Assembly: GCA_025594325.1 (NCBI GenBank)
Contig: JANHCV010000018.1
Coordinates: 62,001-126,000, forward strand
Source of the DNA: Blastocladiella emersonii ATCC 22665
Lineage: Eukaryota > Blastocladiomycota > Blastocladiomycetes > Blastocladiales > Blastocladiaceae
Direction of reading: 5' to 3'
Length of the DNA: 64,000 nucleotides
The notes under the pieces were generated by a model. That model made no database searches. It had not been told where the DNA came from and saw only the letters and a program-made list of their open reading frames with translations. Shown one piece after another: positions 1 to 9,600 of the stretch (position 1 is the first letter of the stretch; each line of letters begins with the position of its first letter). Both the position numbers and the translations under genes were made by a program.

Positions 1-250
1 CAAGAAGGCGCGCAAGAACGAGCCGTTCCGCCGCGTCAAGGCTGAGGAGGTCGAGTTCCTCGACGACCGGCTGCGCGACAACACGTACAAGTCGCACGGC
101 TCGTTCGGCGACAAGGCGCACCGCGACCTCGTCGTGACGCGCGGCAAGTCGTTCCGCCAGGAGAAGAACAAGAAGAAGCGCGGCAGCTACCGCGGCGGCG
201 CCATCGACCTCGGCGTCAACTCGATCAAGTTCGGCAACGACTCCGACTAG
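1..250 (+). CDS. SRP40: SRP40/Nopp140-type nucleolar protein, C-terminal end (5' partial)
   Basis: Only the last 82 codons are present; the gene enters from the left edge, reading starts at base 2 and stops at TAG 248-250. The visible peptide is strongly basic and matches the conserved C-terminal domain of SRP40/Nopp140 proteins: a PFRRV motif near the start, a central LVVTRGK segment and the diagnostic block GKSFRQEKNKKKRGSYRGG followed by an NSIKF ending. Family members are nucleolar chaperones of snoRNPs whose low-complexity Ser/acidic body lies upstream and is not visible here. It is convergent with the next gene, whose stop codon is only about 140 bp away. Confidence 0.85.
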   Translation, partial: KKARKNEPFRRVKAEEVEFLDDRLRDNTYKSHGSFGDKAHRDLVVTRGKSFRQEKNKKKRGSYRGGAIDLGVNSIKFGNDSD

Positions 251-391
251 ATTCGCTCGCCGTGCCGCGTTCGCGCGGCCCAGGTCCCCGCTCGCGGCGG
301 GGTTTTGTATCTCTCTATATTCAATCTGTTTGCTAACCTGACCAAATAACATACAAAACAAGTTTATTAGCCCATCCTTGCCTTGGCCGTG

Positions 392-3300
392 TCACATTCC
401 GAACCCCGCCCCGTCGTACGCCGTGGACCGGAGCTCGCCGACATCGACAGGGACCGCGATCTCGCTCAGCCCGACACCGCCGCCGCCGAGCGGGCCGCCG
501 CCACCGATGCCAAACTGGCCCGCGGCCGGTCCCGCCCCCGCGCTGGTGCCCGCACTGCCGCCACCGGGGCTGCTCTTGGCCGCCTCGTAGTACCGGGCGA
601 TCTGGTGCGTGATGCCGCGGTAGTATTCGCCCTGGTGGATAAAGTCGGCGATGGTCGGCGCGGCCACGGGGGACGCCGGCTGCGATCCGGCGCCCCCTGG
701 CGTCGTCGGCGATGCAGCAGCCGCGGCAGCGGCGACGGCCGCCGTCTGGCCGAGCGTTGGCAGCGGCGTGGTCGGGATCCCGTGCACCTTACCGGCGTGG
801 CACACATGGAACGTGAAGTCGAGGGCGAGGAACACGTCGATCTGGCGTGTCCACGCGAGCAGGAGGACGGCGGCCCAGTGGACGCTGTCGCCGAACACCT
901 CGCGGCAGCTGTACCCCTTGGTGTAGCTGGACCCCGAGCAGAACGAGAACTGCAGGAAGCTCACCACGCGGTACAGCTCGCGTGACGTGTCGTAGGTCGT
1001 GCTCGGCGGCAGGCCCTCGGACCACACGGGCGCCAGCGACTGCACGATCGGTCGCAGGTGCAGGAGGAACATCTTGACGAGCGCCGGCGCTGCTGACGCC
1101 GACGCGTGCGCGCCGGGACCGGGGACGGCGCCGGGGGCGGCGGCGCTGGACGCGAGCGGCGGGAGGTGCAGGACCTGCGCCGCGTCGGTCGCGACGTCGC
1201 GCGTCTTGGTGCGGTGGAAGATGTTGAGGGTATCGCCGCTGGCCTACAAATGCCGTGCAAGGGTCAGCTCACCGAACCATACGCGGTAGCGGCGCCATGC
1301 TGCACGCGTACCATGGAGAGCTCGAGGAACCGGATACACAGGAACAGGTTGCCCATCTCGCGCAGGATCTGGAACACGGTCGTGAGGTCCTTGAACGTGA
1401 GCAGCGGCTTGAGGATCACCTGGAAGTACTCGAAGGTGCCCATCACGCCGTAGTCGAGCCCCGGCAGCTTGAGCGTCGCCGGGAACTCTTTGCTCAGCGC
1501 CCACAGGTACGGGCTGAGCCGGTCGCGGAGCTACGAGGCGCGGGCGCAGAGTGTCAGTCGAAGGCCATGAGCACGATGGCCACGCAGGACGTACGTGTGC
1601 CTCGAACGTCGCCGTGATGTCCGCAAAGACGAGCGCGACCCGCGGCCCCAGAAGCCGCGCCATGGAGTCAAAGTGGGCCTTGCCGACGAACAGCAGGTAC
1701 GGCGCGAGCTGGCTCGAGAAGGCAAGAAAGAGATGCTACCGCCGGCGTACGGGAGTCAGTCAGCTCAAAGTCCGACCATCGTTCTTCACTCCGACGCACC
1801 TTGCTCCCGTAAAGGTACTCGTGCTTATGCTGCCGCGTCGCCGCGCGGCCCGAGTTCTCGACCATGGGCATAGCGCACCGGACGAACCGGTTGGTGATGG
1901 CGTTGAACGAGAACTGGTACGCAAAGTCGCGCGCGATCTCGGCCGCCATGTGCGACAGGATGCGGCCGTGGCCGACGGTCGCCTCGTCGATCTCGGCAAG
2001 CATCACGTCAAACGCGTCGAGCGCGGGCAGGTGCGGGGCGAGCGCGTCGTGCGTGTGGTGCAGGATCGTCAGCAGGTGCTCGAGCTCAATCACGCCCGTG
2101 ATGTCCGACGACTCGAACCGCGACACGATCGCCTCGAGGGATTGCCGGAACGTCATGTTCATCATCTGGCCGAGCGCCTGGTTGAAGGGCACGTCGCGAC
2201 CGAGAATCTACGTTCCGCAAAAGTCAGACTTGTTGGCGGCCAACTGCGGCCGTGAAGTGTACCCGGATCGATTTGATGTGCGCGAGAACGAGCTCGTGCT
2301 GGTTGAACGGTCCCTCGAGTCCCGAGCTCTTCTCGAGCTTGACCTTGAACTGGGTCGCATAGTAGGCGGCGGCGGCGCGGCACTTGTACGCCTTGAACAC
2401 CTTGGCGCAGTACTTGTGGAGGAACAGGTCGAAGGCGAGGTTGGCCTCGGCCTCAATCTCGTCGTACAGGTACTGGACCTTGAGCTGGCGCAGGGCGCGC
2501 TGGGCCGCGTCGTCGTAGATGGCGAAGGGCACAAACAGCGCGTGGGTGAGGTCGGCGGCGGACGCGGACGCGTCGAGGAGCGTGTTGACGAGGATCCACG
2601 GGAGCGACGTCTCGATGGGGAACTGGATCTGCTTGGACAGCTCGAGGTAAAACTCCTTGTACCAGAGCTCCGAGAGGTCGCAGGCGCGGCGCACCGTGGC
2701 GGCGAGGTCGCGGACGAGCGTGACCCAGAACAGCTGGTTCTGCAGGCCCTGGAGCTCGATGATGTGCGCGTCCTTGAGGTCGTTTTCCTTCATAAACCCC
2801 GTGGGCTTGACGGCGGTGGCCTTGAGGATACGCTCGACGAGGCCGCGCGCCATGTACACCTGGGCGTCGGCCATGCTGGGCCCGACGAGCTCGGCGAGCG
2901 ACTTGAGCTGCGCGTTGGTCTGCGGCCTCTTCTTCTTGGCCGTGTACGCGACCATGTTGGTCAAGGCCATCTGCTGCATCGAGTTCATGAAGCACATGGT
3001 GTGCTTGGCCAGCGCCGGGCCGAGCTCGATCTCGGACCGCACCAGCTTGTCCTCGAGCTGCTTGGTCATGGCCAGCACCTCGACCACGGCGAACCGCTCC
3101 TCCTGCGAGTAATTGTACCGGATCGCCATCTCGTAGTTTAGCGCCGTCTCGGGGCAGTCCGGGTTGGCGCTTGGGTTGGTCGGGTGCGCGTACTTGAAAG
3201 CGTTCTAGAGAGAACCACGGTCAGCTGGTTGGTATGGAACAGGAGCGGGCATGAGGCGGTACCATCTGCAGAATGTGGCCCGCGAGGTCGTTGAGCAGCT

Positions 3301-4589
3301 GGATCCCCTCGGTGACGGTTTCAAACACCTCGCGGCACTGCGAGTCGATCATGCCATCGGCACCGGTGCGGCGGACGAGATCAATCGCGAGGGCGAGCTT
3401 GGCGAGGTAGTCCGAGTACTGCAGGCGGATCGCGGCCACGGGCAGGAGGTCGGGCCCGCCGGACTCGCCGTTGCTCGCGCCGCCCGGACTCGTCCCACCT
3501 CCAGTGGACCCCGAACCGCCGAGCTCCCACCGGTGGACGGTGCACTTGGTGAGGATCTGGGCGACCTCTACGGCGAGGTCGCCGTAGAGCGGGACGACGG
3601 GGACGGCGCGGAGCGCGCGGGTGACGCGGTCGAGCTTCCACTTCTTGGCGGCCATGGGCTTCGGGAGGAGGTACGGGTCGAGGAAGACCATGGCGTTAGC
3701 GACGGACTTGACGAGGACAAACTTTTCCTGCGGCGAGGCCCAGTGGCCGCGGTCGATGCGGTCGATGGCGGCGTGGGCGAGCTCCCACAGCAGGTCGTCC
3801 ATGCCCGGGATGGTCGGGACGGCGGCCTTGAGTTTGCCGTACAGCACGTCCTTGTTGGCGAGGAACAGGTACAGCATCTGGTTCTCTTTGTCGTCGCCCT
3901 GGGTCTTGGAGATGGACCGGGACCGGCGGAAGATGAGCGTGAAGTCATTGTTGAGCGAGGTCTTGACGTTCTTGAGCGCGTCGAGGACCAGCAGCATGTC
4001 GAGCGTCTCGCCGAGCGCCAGGAAAAAGTGCTCGGTCGGGGGCTGCCCCGCGGCGAGCGACTGCGCCGCCTCCTTGCATACGGCGACCACGTCGGCCGCC
4101 GCCGTGTCGTAGAACTCCATGAGCTGCTTCATCTTGACGACCTCGGGCTTGACAATCTCCTCGACGAGGCGGTAGAACTCGGTCTTGGCCTGCTCGTTGG
4201 CGCCGGGGCTGTTGGCAAACTGGGGCGGGGAGGACGGTCGTGAGCGGCACAGTTCCCAGGACGAGGCTGTCGAGACGCACCGTTGGCACCGCCTTGAAGC
4301 ACCCGCGGTACGCGTAGACGAGCGAGATGAACGTCTCGGCGCACGCGCGGACGCGGCCGAGCTCGGTGATCCACGCGGCCTCGCGCGAGAAGTAGCCGAC
4401 CTCGGCGACCGACGAGCACAGCGGGAGATCGAGCAGCGCGAGCGACGGCCGCTCGACAAAGACGGTCTTGCCCGTGCTCGTCGACACGCGGGTCCCGCAC
4501 GGCAGCTCGCGGTGGACCAGCGCCGTCGCGGCCGCGGTGCCCGCACTCAGCAGCCCGCCGGGCGCGCCAGTGGTAGAGGTTGATGCCAT
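392..4589 (-). CDS. CYFIP: CYFIP/Sra-1/PIR121 homologue, WAVE (SCAR) regulatory complex subunit
   Basis: Seven exons on the minus strand (4589-4281, 4219-3263, 3204-2263, 2207-1800, 1735-1595, 1530-1312, 1243-392) joined by six introns of 55-68 nt, all GT-AG with good branch points, give an uninterrupted 1275-aa product; animal CYFIP proteins are about 1250 aa. Collinear landmarks run the full length: the N-terminal Rac-binding DUF1394-like region (CFKAVPT, LDALKNVKTS, PVVPLYGDLAVEVAQ), a YNYSQEERFAVVEVLAM block, CDLSELWYKEFYLELS followed by IQFPIETSLPWIL, YLYDEIEAEANLAFD, the FESSDITGVIELEHLL block, ITNRFVR, YLYGSK and the C-terminal GYSCREVFGDSVHWA. In other eukaryotes this protein binds Rac-GTP and restrains SCAR/WAVE, controlling Arp2/3 actin branching. 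A Gly/Ala/Pro-rich C-terminal extension looks lineage-specific. The start is the first ATG of exon 1. Whether NAP1, ABI and SCAR are present cannot be seen here. Confidence 0.9.
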
Positions 4590-5453
4590 GGCAGCAGGTG
4601 GACAGTTACATGTGGATCGGCGTTGAGAGCGGGAGGACGGGCGGCGTGAGGGAAGGGGGCGCGGCGCGTCGCGCAGCGCGTCGCGTCGTCCGCGACTCGA
4701 AGCGCTCCGCCCGCCAGCGCTGCCAGCCTGCTTCCTGCACGTTGTCTACGAATCAATCGCCCACTCTAGTCGCTGCAAGCTAATCCAATCCTGACCGTCG
4801 TCATGCCGAGCGCCACCGCCTTAACGCGTCATACCGTCGCGAAAGGAGAAGTCTGACCCCGGCGACCCCAACGCCGCGGCCCGTAGTGGCGCCCTGCAGA
4901 CATCGCCTCGGCCGCACCCGCCCGTGTTGCGCGACCGCGCTGGTGGCTCGACCGCCTCTCGGCTTCGCTCTCGACGCGTCCTCGCCCGGCCACTTGCGCC
5001 GCCCGACCAGTCCGCCCAGCGCGACTTGGAGTCCATTATTCCCGCCATGCCCGTCAAGCGCGCGCTCGCCAGGACTAGCGCGCCCCTCGGCCAAGTCTCG
5101 TTCGGCCGCGCACGGCACCGAGGGAGCTTCTCGTGGCACCCGCCTCGCACCCACTCGCACGACCGCCTGCTCGACTCTGTGCAAGCTTCTTCCCGCTAAT
5201 CCTATGCTGACGGCACCCATTTTACCTTTCGACTGCGCCGACCTTGCAACGCACTCGCACTCGCACTCGCACTCGCGCCAACGCTTCCATACGGTCAAGA
5301 TCGCGCGCCCAAGCTGACACCGGAGCAGAACAGGACCCATTGCCCCGCGCGTGAATCGCGACTGCCGTTTCCTGGACTGCCGTTAACTCGGCTCCTCGGG
5401 CTCGTTGACCAAGTAGCAGCGCGCCGCTTCGCCAACATCGCCCGATCTGGCCG
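4590..5453. other. Intergenic region between CYFIP and RPB5 reading frame
   Basis: No coding exon was recognised on either strand. This stretch should hold the CYFIP promoter and, if RPB5 were complete, its first exon. A search for the conserved RPB5 N-terminal pattern (aromatic-R-x-x-x-T followed by DRGY/DRGF) found nothing convincing. A short GCACTC hexamer repeat lies at 5251-5276. Confidence 0.6.
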
Positions 5454-6203
5454 ATGAAGTCCATGCCCTTGACCATCGCCCCGCTGCTGATCTCGCGTCG
5501 CTCGCTGAGATACGTGCCGCGGACGGGTGCACCACAACGGACTGCGAGATACTCCGCGCCGTCGCTCTCGTGTAACCCCGCCTGCAGCCGCGACAGCAAC
5601 ATGGGCCTCATGTTCGTCAAGCCCGGCTCGCAGGACCCCATCATGGTCACCTTCATTGCCGACGACAACAAGACCCGGATCGGCATTGCCCAGGTTCGCA
5701 CGTACGTGCCACCCCCAGCGTCAGCTTGTCAGACGGGCTCCGGCTCACGCTTCCCCTCTCCGTAGCTTCGTCGAGCAGCTCGCCGCCAGTGACATCTCGC
5801 GCGGTATCGTCGTGCACAAGCAGCCCCTCGGCCCGCAGGCCCGCGGCATCATCAACGTCGCCGCCAACGACCGCTACCGCCTCGAGGCCTTTGAGGAGGC
5901 CGAGCTCGTCGTCAACATCACCAAGCACGTGCTGGTCCCCAAGCACGAGGTGCTCACCGACGAGGAGAAGAAGGTCCTGCTCACTCGCTAGTACGTTTTC
6001 GCTTTCTCGAGATTCTTCGCCGAGGCGCACACTCACCCTACTCGACCTCGCCGTGTAGCCGCCTCAAGGAGACGCAGCTGCCGCGCATCCCCGTCAGCGA
6101 CCCCGTCGCCCGCTACCTCGGCCTGCGCCGCGGCGAGGTGGTCAAGATCATCCGTACCTCGGAGACGGCCGGTCGCTACGTCACGTACCGCCTCTGCTTT
6201 TAG
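5454..6203 (+). CDS. RPB5: RNA polymerase I/II/III subunit RPB5 (RPABC1), N-terminal domain not recognisable
   Basis: Three exon blocks (5454-5701, 5766-5990, 6059-6203) with introns of 64 and 68 nt read as 205 aa from the ATG at 5454. From about residue 47 onward the protein is RPB5: the sheet segment around [17 protein letters not shown], the linker [20 protein letters not shown], and the highly conserved C-terminal assembly domain with [20 protein letters not shown] and [17 protein letters not shown]5 is shared by all three nuclear polymerases and sits in the lower jaw. The first ~46 residues bear no resemblance to the usual helical N-terminal domain (about 70 residues with a DRGY motif). 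An acceptor-like CAG at 5585-5587 suggests the recognisable exon really starts at 5588 and that upstream exons are lost or unrecognised. Either a far-upstream or unusual first exon exists, or this is a 5'-truncated copy. Confidence 0.7.
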
Positions 6204-6316
6204 GAAACACGGGTCCACGTTGTATATATATGCTTTTAGTCAAGCATATCGTATGCCAGTGCGATTCGTGTATTGAGCGCACCGTGCGTAGCGGGCTAGG
6301 TAGGCATCAGGAACAT

Positions 6317-7390
6317 TTACGGGTTCAAATCTGAGCCACCGACCCCGCCGCCGAGCTCTCGCACGCGCTCCGCGACCATGCCGAGCACCTCCTCGTGCAT
6401 GGGCGTGGGCACGCCGACCTCGCGGCCCCACCGCACCACCGTCCCGTTGATGAACGCCAGCTCGTCGGGGCTGCGCCGGTGCGTCCACACGTCGGCGTGC
6501 GTCGAGCTCCAGTTGCTCGCCGTGGTCGCACACACCTCGTCGACGAGCGCCATGATCGAGTCGCCCGAGGTGAGTGTAGGCGGGAGCAAGCCGCCCGCAA
6601 ACTCGGACGGGAACCGTGCCGCACGGGCGACGAACACGGCGGCCGTTTCGGCGGCGAGCTCGGCGACCACCTTGCGCCACGCCGGGATCGTCACGACCGC
6701 ACCGTTCCGCACGTCGGCCGCCGCCGTCGCCGCATTGATGCTCGCGTTCACGGCGAGCTTGGTGAGCAGCAGGCTTTGCATCGACGCCGCGCCTTCGGTC
6801 CCGCCCGGGTACGCCGTGGCATCGGGAAGGTCGCCGAGCACGTCGAGGAGCGCGGCGGCTTGTGGCGTCAGCGGTTCTGCGGAAGCGGGTCCAAAGTGCC
6901 ATGCGCCACTGCCGGCGTGAACAATGTGTCGCCATGCACTCACGGCCGACGACGACGTGTCGCGGAAGCAGCCGTGCGTCGTGGACCCGAGCAAGATGGG
7001 GAGCTCGCCCAAAACACTCGGAGACGTCTCGTCGATGAGTGGGATGTGCCGCCCGTAGCCGTTCTGGATCAGTGCGAGCGCCGTGTGGCCCGGCACGTAG
7101 GCGCTGCCGAGCGACTTGAGGGCTGATGTGAGCTGGTGCGCCTTGGTGGCGACGATGACGGCGTCGAGCGGGTCTGCTGGGGGAAGCTCGGCCGCCGTCG
7201 TTACATTCACGGGCAGCGACGTTGTCGGTGCGTCGGGTGCAACTCCATGCTGGACCACAAGCTTCGGCGGCTGGATGGACGAGGAAGTAGTGCGCTCGAG
7301 AAAGGTAACGGCGGTCCCGCGGGCGAGAAGCTGCGAGCCCAGCAGACAGCCAATGTTCCCGGCGCCGATGATGTGTAGCCTGCTCAGCAT
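6317..7390 (-). CDS. Ketopantoate reductase-like protein (ApbA/PanE family)
   Basis: Single-exon gene of 357 aa, within the usual range for fungal ApbA/PanE proteins. Residues 9-14 are the NAD(P)-binding GAGNIG of an N-terminal Rossmann fold that starts almost at the first methionine. [21 protein letters not shown] and LLGSTTHGCF follow in the family order. TKLAVNASINA in the helical C-terminal half holds the Lys and Asn expected to contact substrate. Known members reduce 2-dehydropantoate to pantoate with NADPH in pantothenate/CoA synthesis, but fungi have several paralogues of unproven substrate. It is convergent with RPB5 (113 bp between stops). Two decayed copies of this gene lie at 17748-18190 and 22540-23037. 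Confidence 0.85.
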   Translation of the reverse strand: MLSRLHIIGAGNIGCLLGSQLLARGTAVTFLERTTSSSIQPPKLVVQHGVAPDAPTTSLPVNVTTAAELPPADPLDAVIVATKAHQLTSALKSLGSAYVPGHTALALIQNGYGRHIPLIDETSPSVLGELPILLGSTTHGCFRDTSSSAVSAWRHIVHAGSGAWHFGPASAEPLTPQAAALLDVLGDLPDATAYPGGTEGAASMQSLLLTKLAVNASINAATAAADVRNGAVVTIPAWRKVVAELAAETAAVFVARAARFPSEFAGGLLPPTLTSGDSIMALVDEVCATTASNWSSTHADVWTHRRSPDELAFINGTVVRWGREVGVPTPMHEEVLGMVAERVRELGGGVGGSDLNP

Positions 7391-9600
7391 AGTTTCGGCA
7401 AGAAGTTCTCAAGTTACATGGGATACGTGTTGTGAGGGCAGGGAGAGGGGATCAACGGCGGCCTCGCTCGAGCCTTGACGGCGAAGCGGACGTCGGCCAT
7501 CACGCGAGTGGCGGAGCACGTCTTCACTTCACCTCGACTGATACGCCGATCCGCTCTCTCTCCCAACGCACCCATAGCAATGCTATGAATCGCAAGGGCA
7601 ACCTGCCGCTACTTGATGCAAACTACCCGGTCTTTGTATTTGTTCACCGTGGATCAAGTTTGGAGAGGAAGCCATGCCCGTTCAGTGGACGCTGATCCGC
7701 TCGGTTCGATGTCGGAAACCAGCAGCAGGCTGCTGCACCTTACCAATCGGACGACCTTGTATCGCGTCATGGATGATCGCCCACGTATAGTGTTTCGGTT
7801 GACGCTCGGGCAAGTTAGGGCAGGCAAGTCACGGCAGGCATTTACACCTGTGCAGGAACTCCTAGTCTTCTCGCCCGATGTCTAGCTGCCGATACCGTGT
7901 TTGAGGATCCTTTGTGTTTGAAGTAGCTTCTTGGTTCTCAGTTGCCGGCTCTTGATCACAACCCTCTCGGCGACGACTGCACTGGCCTACTCGAGAGTCC
8001 GTGAGGATATTGAGTGACCGCAGCTACTCGATCCGCAGCGAGCAAGTCATCGCATTCCGGGCGATGGCGCGGCGGACCATGCTTCGTCCCTCGTGCCCCA
8101 ATTACAAGCAACGAGGGTCGTCCCCACCTCCTCCGCACCGCGAACCGGTCATCATTGGTAGTTAGTCTCCTGCCACTTATGCTCAGCGCCTTCGTGGCCA
8201 GTGTGGCGACTCGCCGCAGCTGTCGACCGTCGGCTGCGGAGCGCGAAGCGAGGAAAGCTCATTCGCTATACGTTCGGCGAAACTGGCGGAACTGACGCTC
8301 AAACATCCTCGGGAGCTCGTCCCTGTCGCGGTTTCTTGCTTTGAGGGAGTCGTGATCGACGCGCGCTCATTCCTCATTTAAACCGGTCACCACTGCCGAC
8401 CGATTCCGTCCAAGGGAAGCCGGTAGCTGCTCTGATGCCGGGCTGACAGGTTGGCCTTCGATACGCGTCGGTCTTGCGCACGTGATTGAGCAACGCGTCC
8501 CTCGCGTTGCTGTTTGTCCCTCGAAGCGCGATCTCCATCGCGGGAGACGCGTCCTCCAGGAGAAGCCCTGAGAGCAGGCACAGCGCCTCGGACGCACATC
8601 CCGGCGATGGGGACCACCGTGAGTGCAATGCGACGCGCGCGCCTCGACGACCTTCGCGCTCTCCCTCTTCCTCTCACGGCTGCCAGAATCGACTGTCTGA
8701 TCATTACGCTACGCAGAGCATATGAAGTCCTATAACGATGTCATGAGTGGTGAATGGCTGCCCGCCGAGAAGTCCTATCAGGTCACTCGCTGGCCACGGA
8801 GCGCGAAAACTCAAGCTGCTGGGCTCCGTCGCGTCGTGGGCAACAACGGGCTCGAGCAACTCCCGTGCTGGCCAGGGCAGCGACAACACCCGCTTCGGAG
8901 AGAGTCAAGTTTCATGGACCTTGTTTGAACTGGCCAGGATGCCCTCGCAGGCTCCTGACTTGACCGAACCCTGTTGTCATGGCCTGAGACACGGGCAACC
9001 ACCGCCCGCCGTGCCGCTTGGACCTTGCCGTATGCTTCTCTGAACACGACCTCCTCACGCCGACTGCAACCCCGGATGGCCTCGGGTGGCCCTTATCAGC
9101 GCGTCGCGAAAAAGGCGTGGGCCGAAACCCGCTCGGACGCAGCTGGAGGGGAGGAACAGCAGCGGAGCGAGGGACCGCCAGCAGCTCCGCGCGGGCCCGA
9201 GGTGGCGTCGGAAAATTCCGGGTAAGCGCGTGGCGCAACGCGTCTCCCGAATTACACGCGACATCAGGTGATTTGCCGCAGCGTCTCGCAGCGCGTCTCG
9301 CACCGCGCGCGGGACGCGTTCCGGTTCGCGGCACCTCACCCGCTCGCTTGCCGCCGCCAAGGCCGCGCCTTGCTTGTTGCAATGCAGTTGCTGGCGCCGC
9401 ACCACACGCGTCGCGGACACTAAGGTGCCCGCCGCCCGGCCTCCCCTCCCCTCCCCTCCCTCCCCTCCCTCCCGCTCTGCCCCGGCCGGTGCTCGCTTTC
9501 TTCGCCGCTGCACCGCTTCGCAAGGCACCTCAACGCGTTTGATTGCGAATACGAATCGAACGATATCCCTGCCCGAAACCCCCCAAACCCGACCATCGCC
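7391..9600. other. Gene-free 2.2 kb between divergent genes
   Basis: Upstream of both the reductase gene (minus) and the repeat protein gene at 9601 (plus). All open frames here are short, overlap in several frames and resemble no family I know. No RNA gene was recognised. A CT-rich tract lies near the right end. Confidence 0.5.
9441..9473 (+). promoter_or_regulatory. CT-rich (CTCCC)n tract upstream of the 9601 gene
   Basis: About 33 bases of nearly pure pyrimidine in CTCCC units, 130-160 bp upstream of the ATG at 9601. The opposite strand has runs of G able in principle to form a G-quadruplex. A different C-run repeat sits in the same relative place before the 24808 gene. A promoter role is inferred only. 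Confidence 0.35.
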
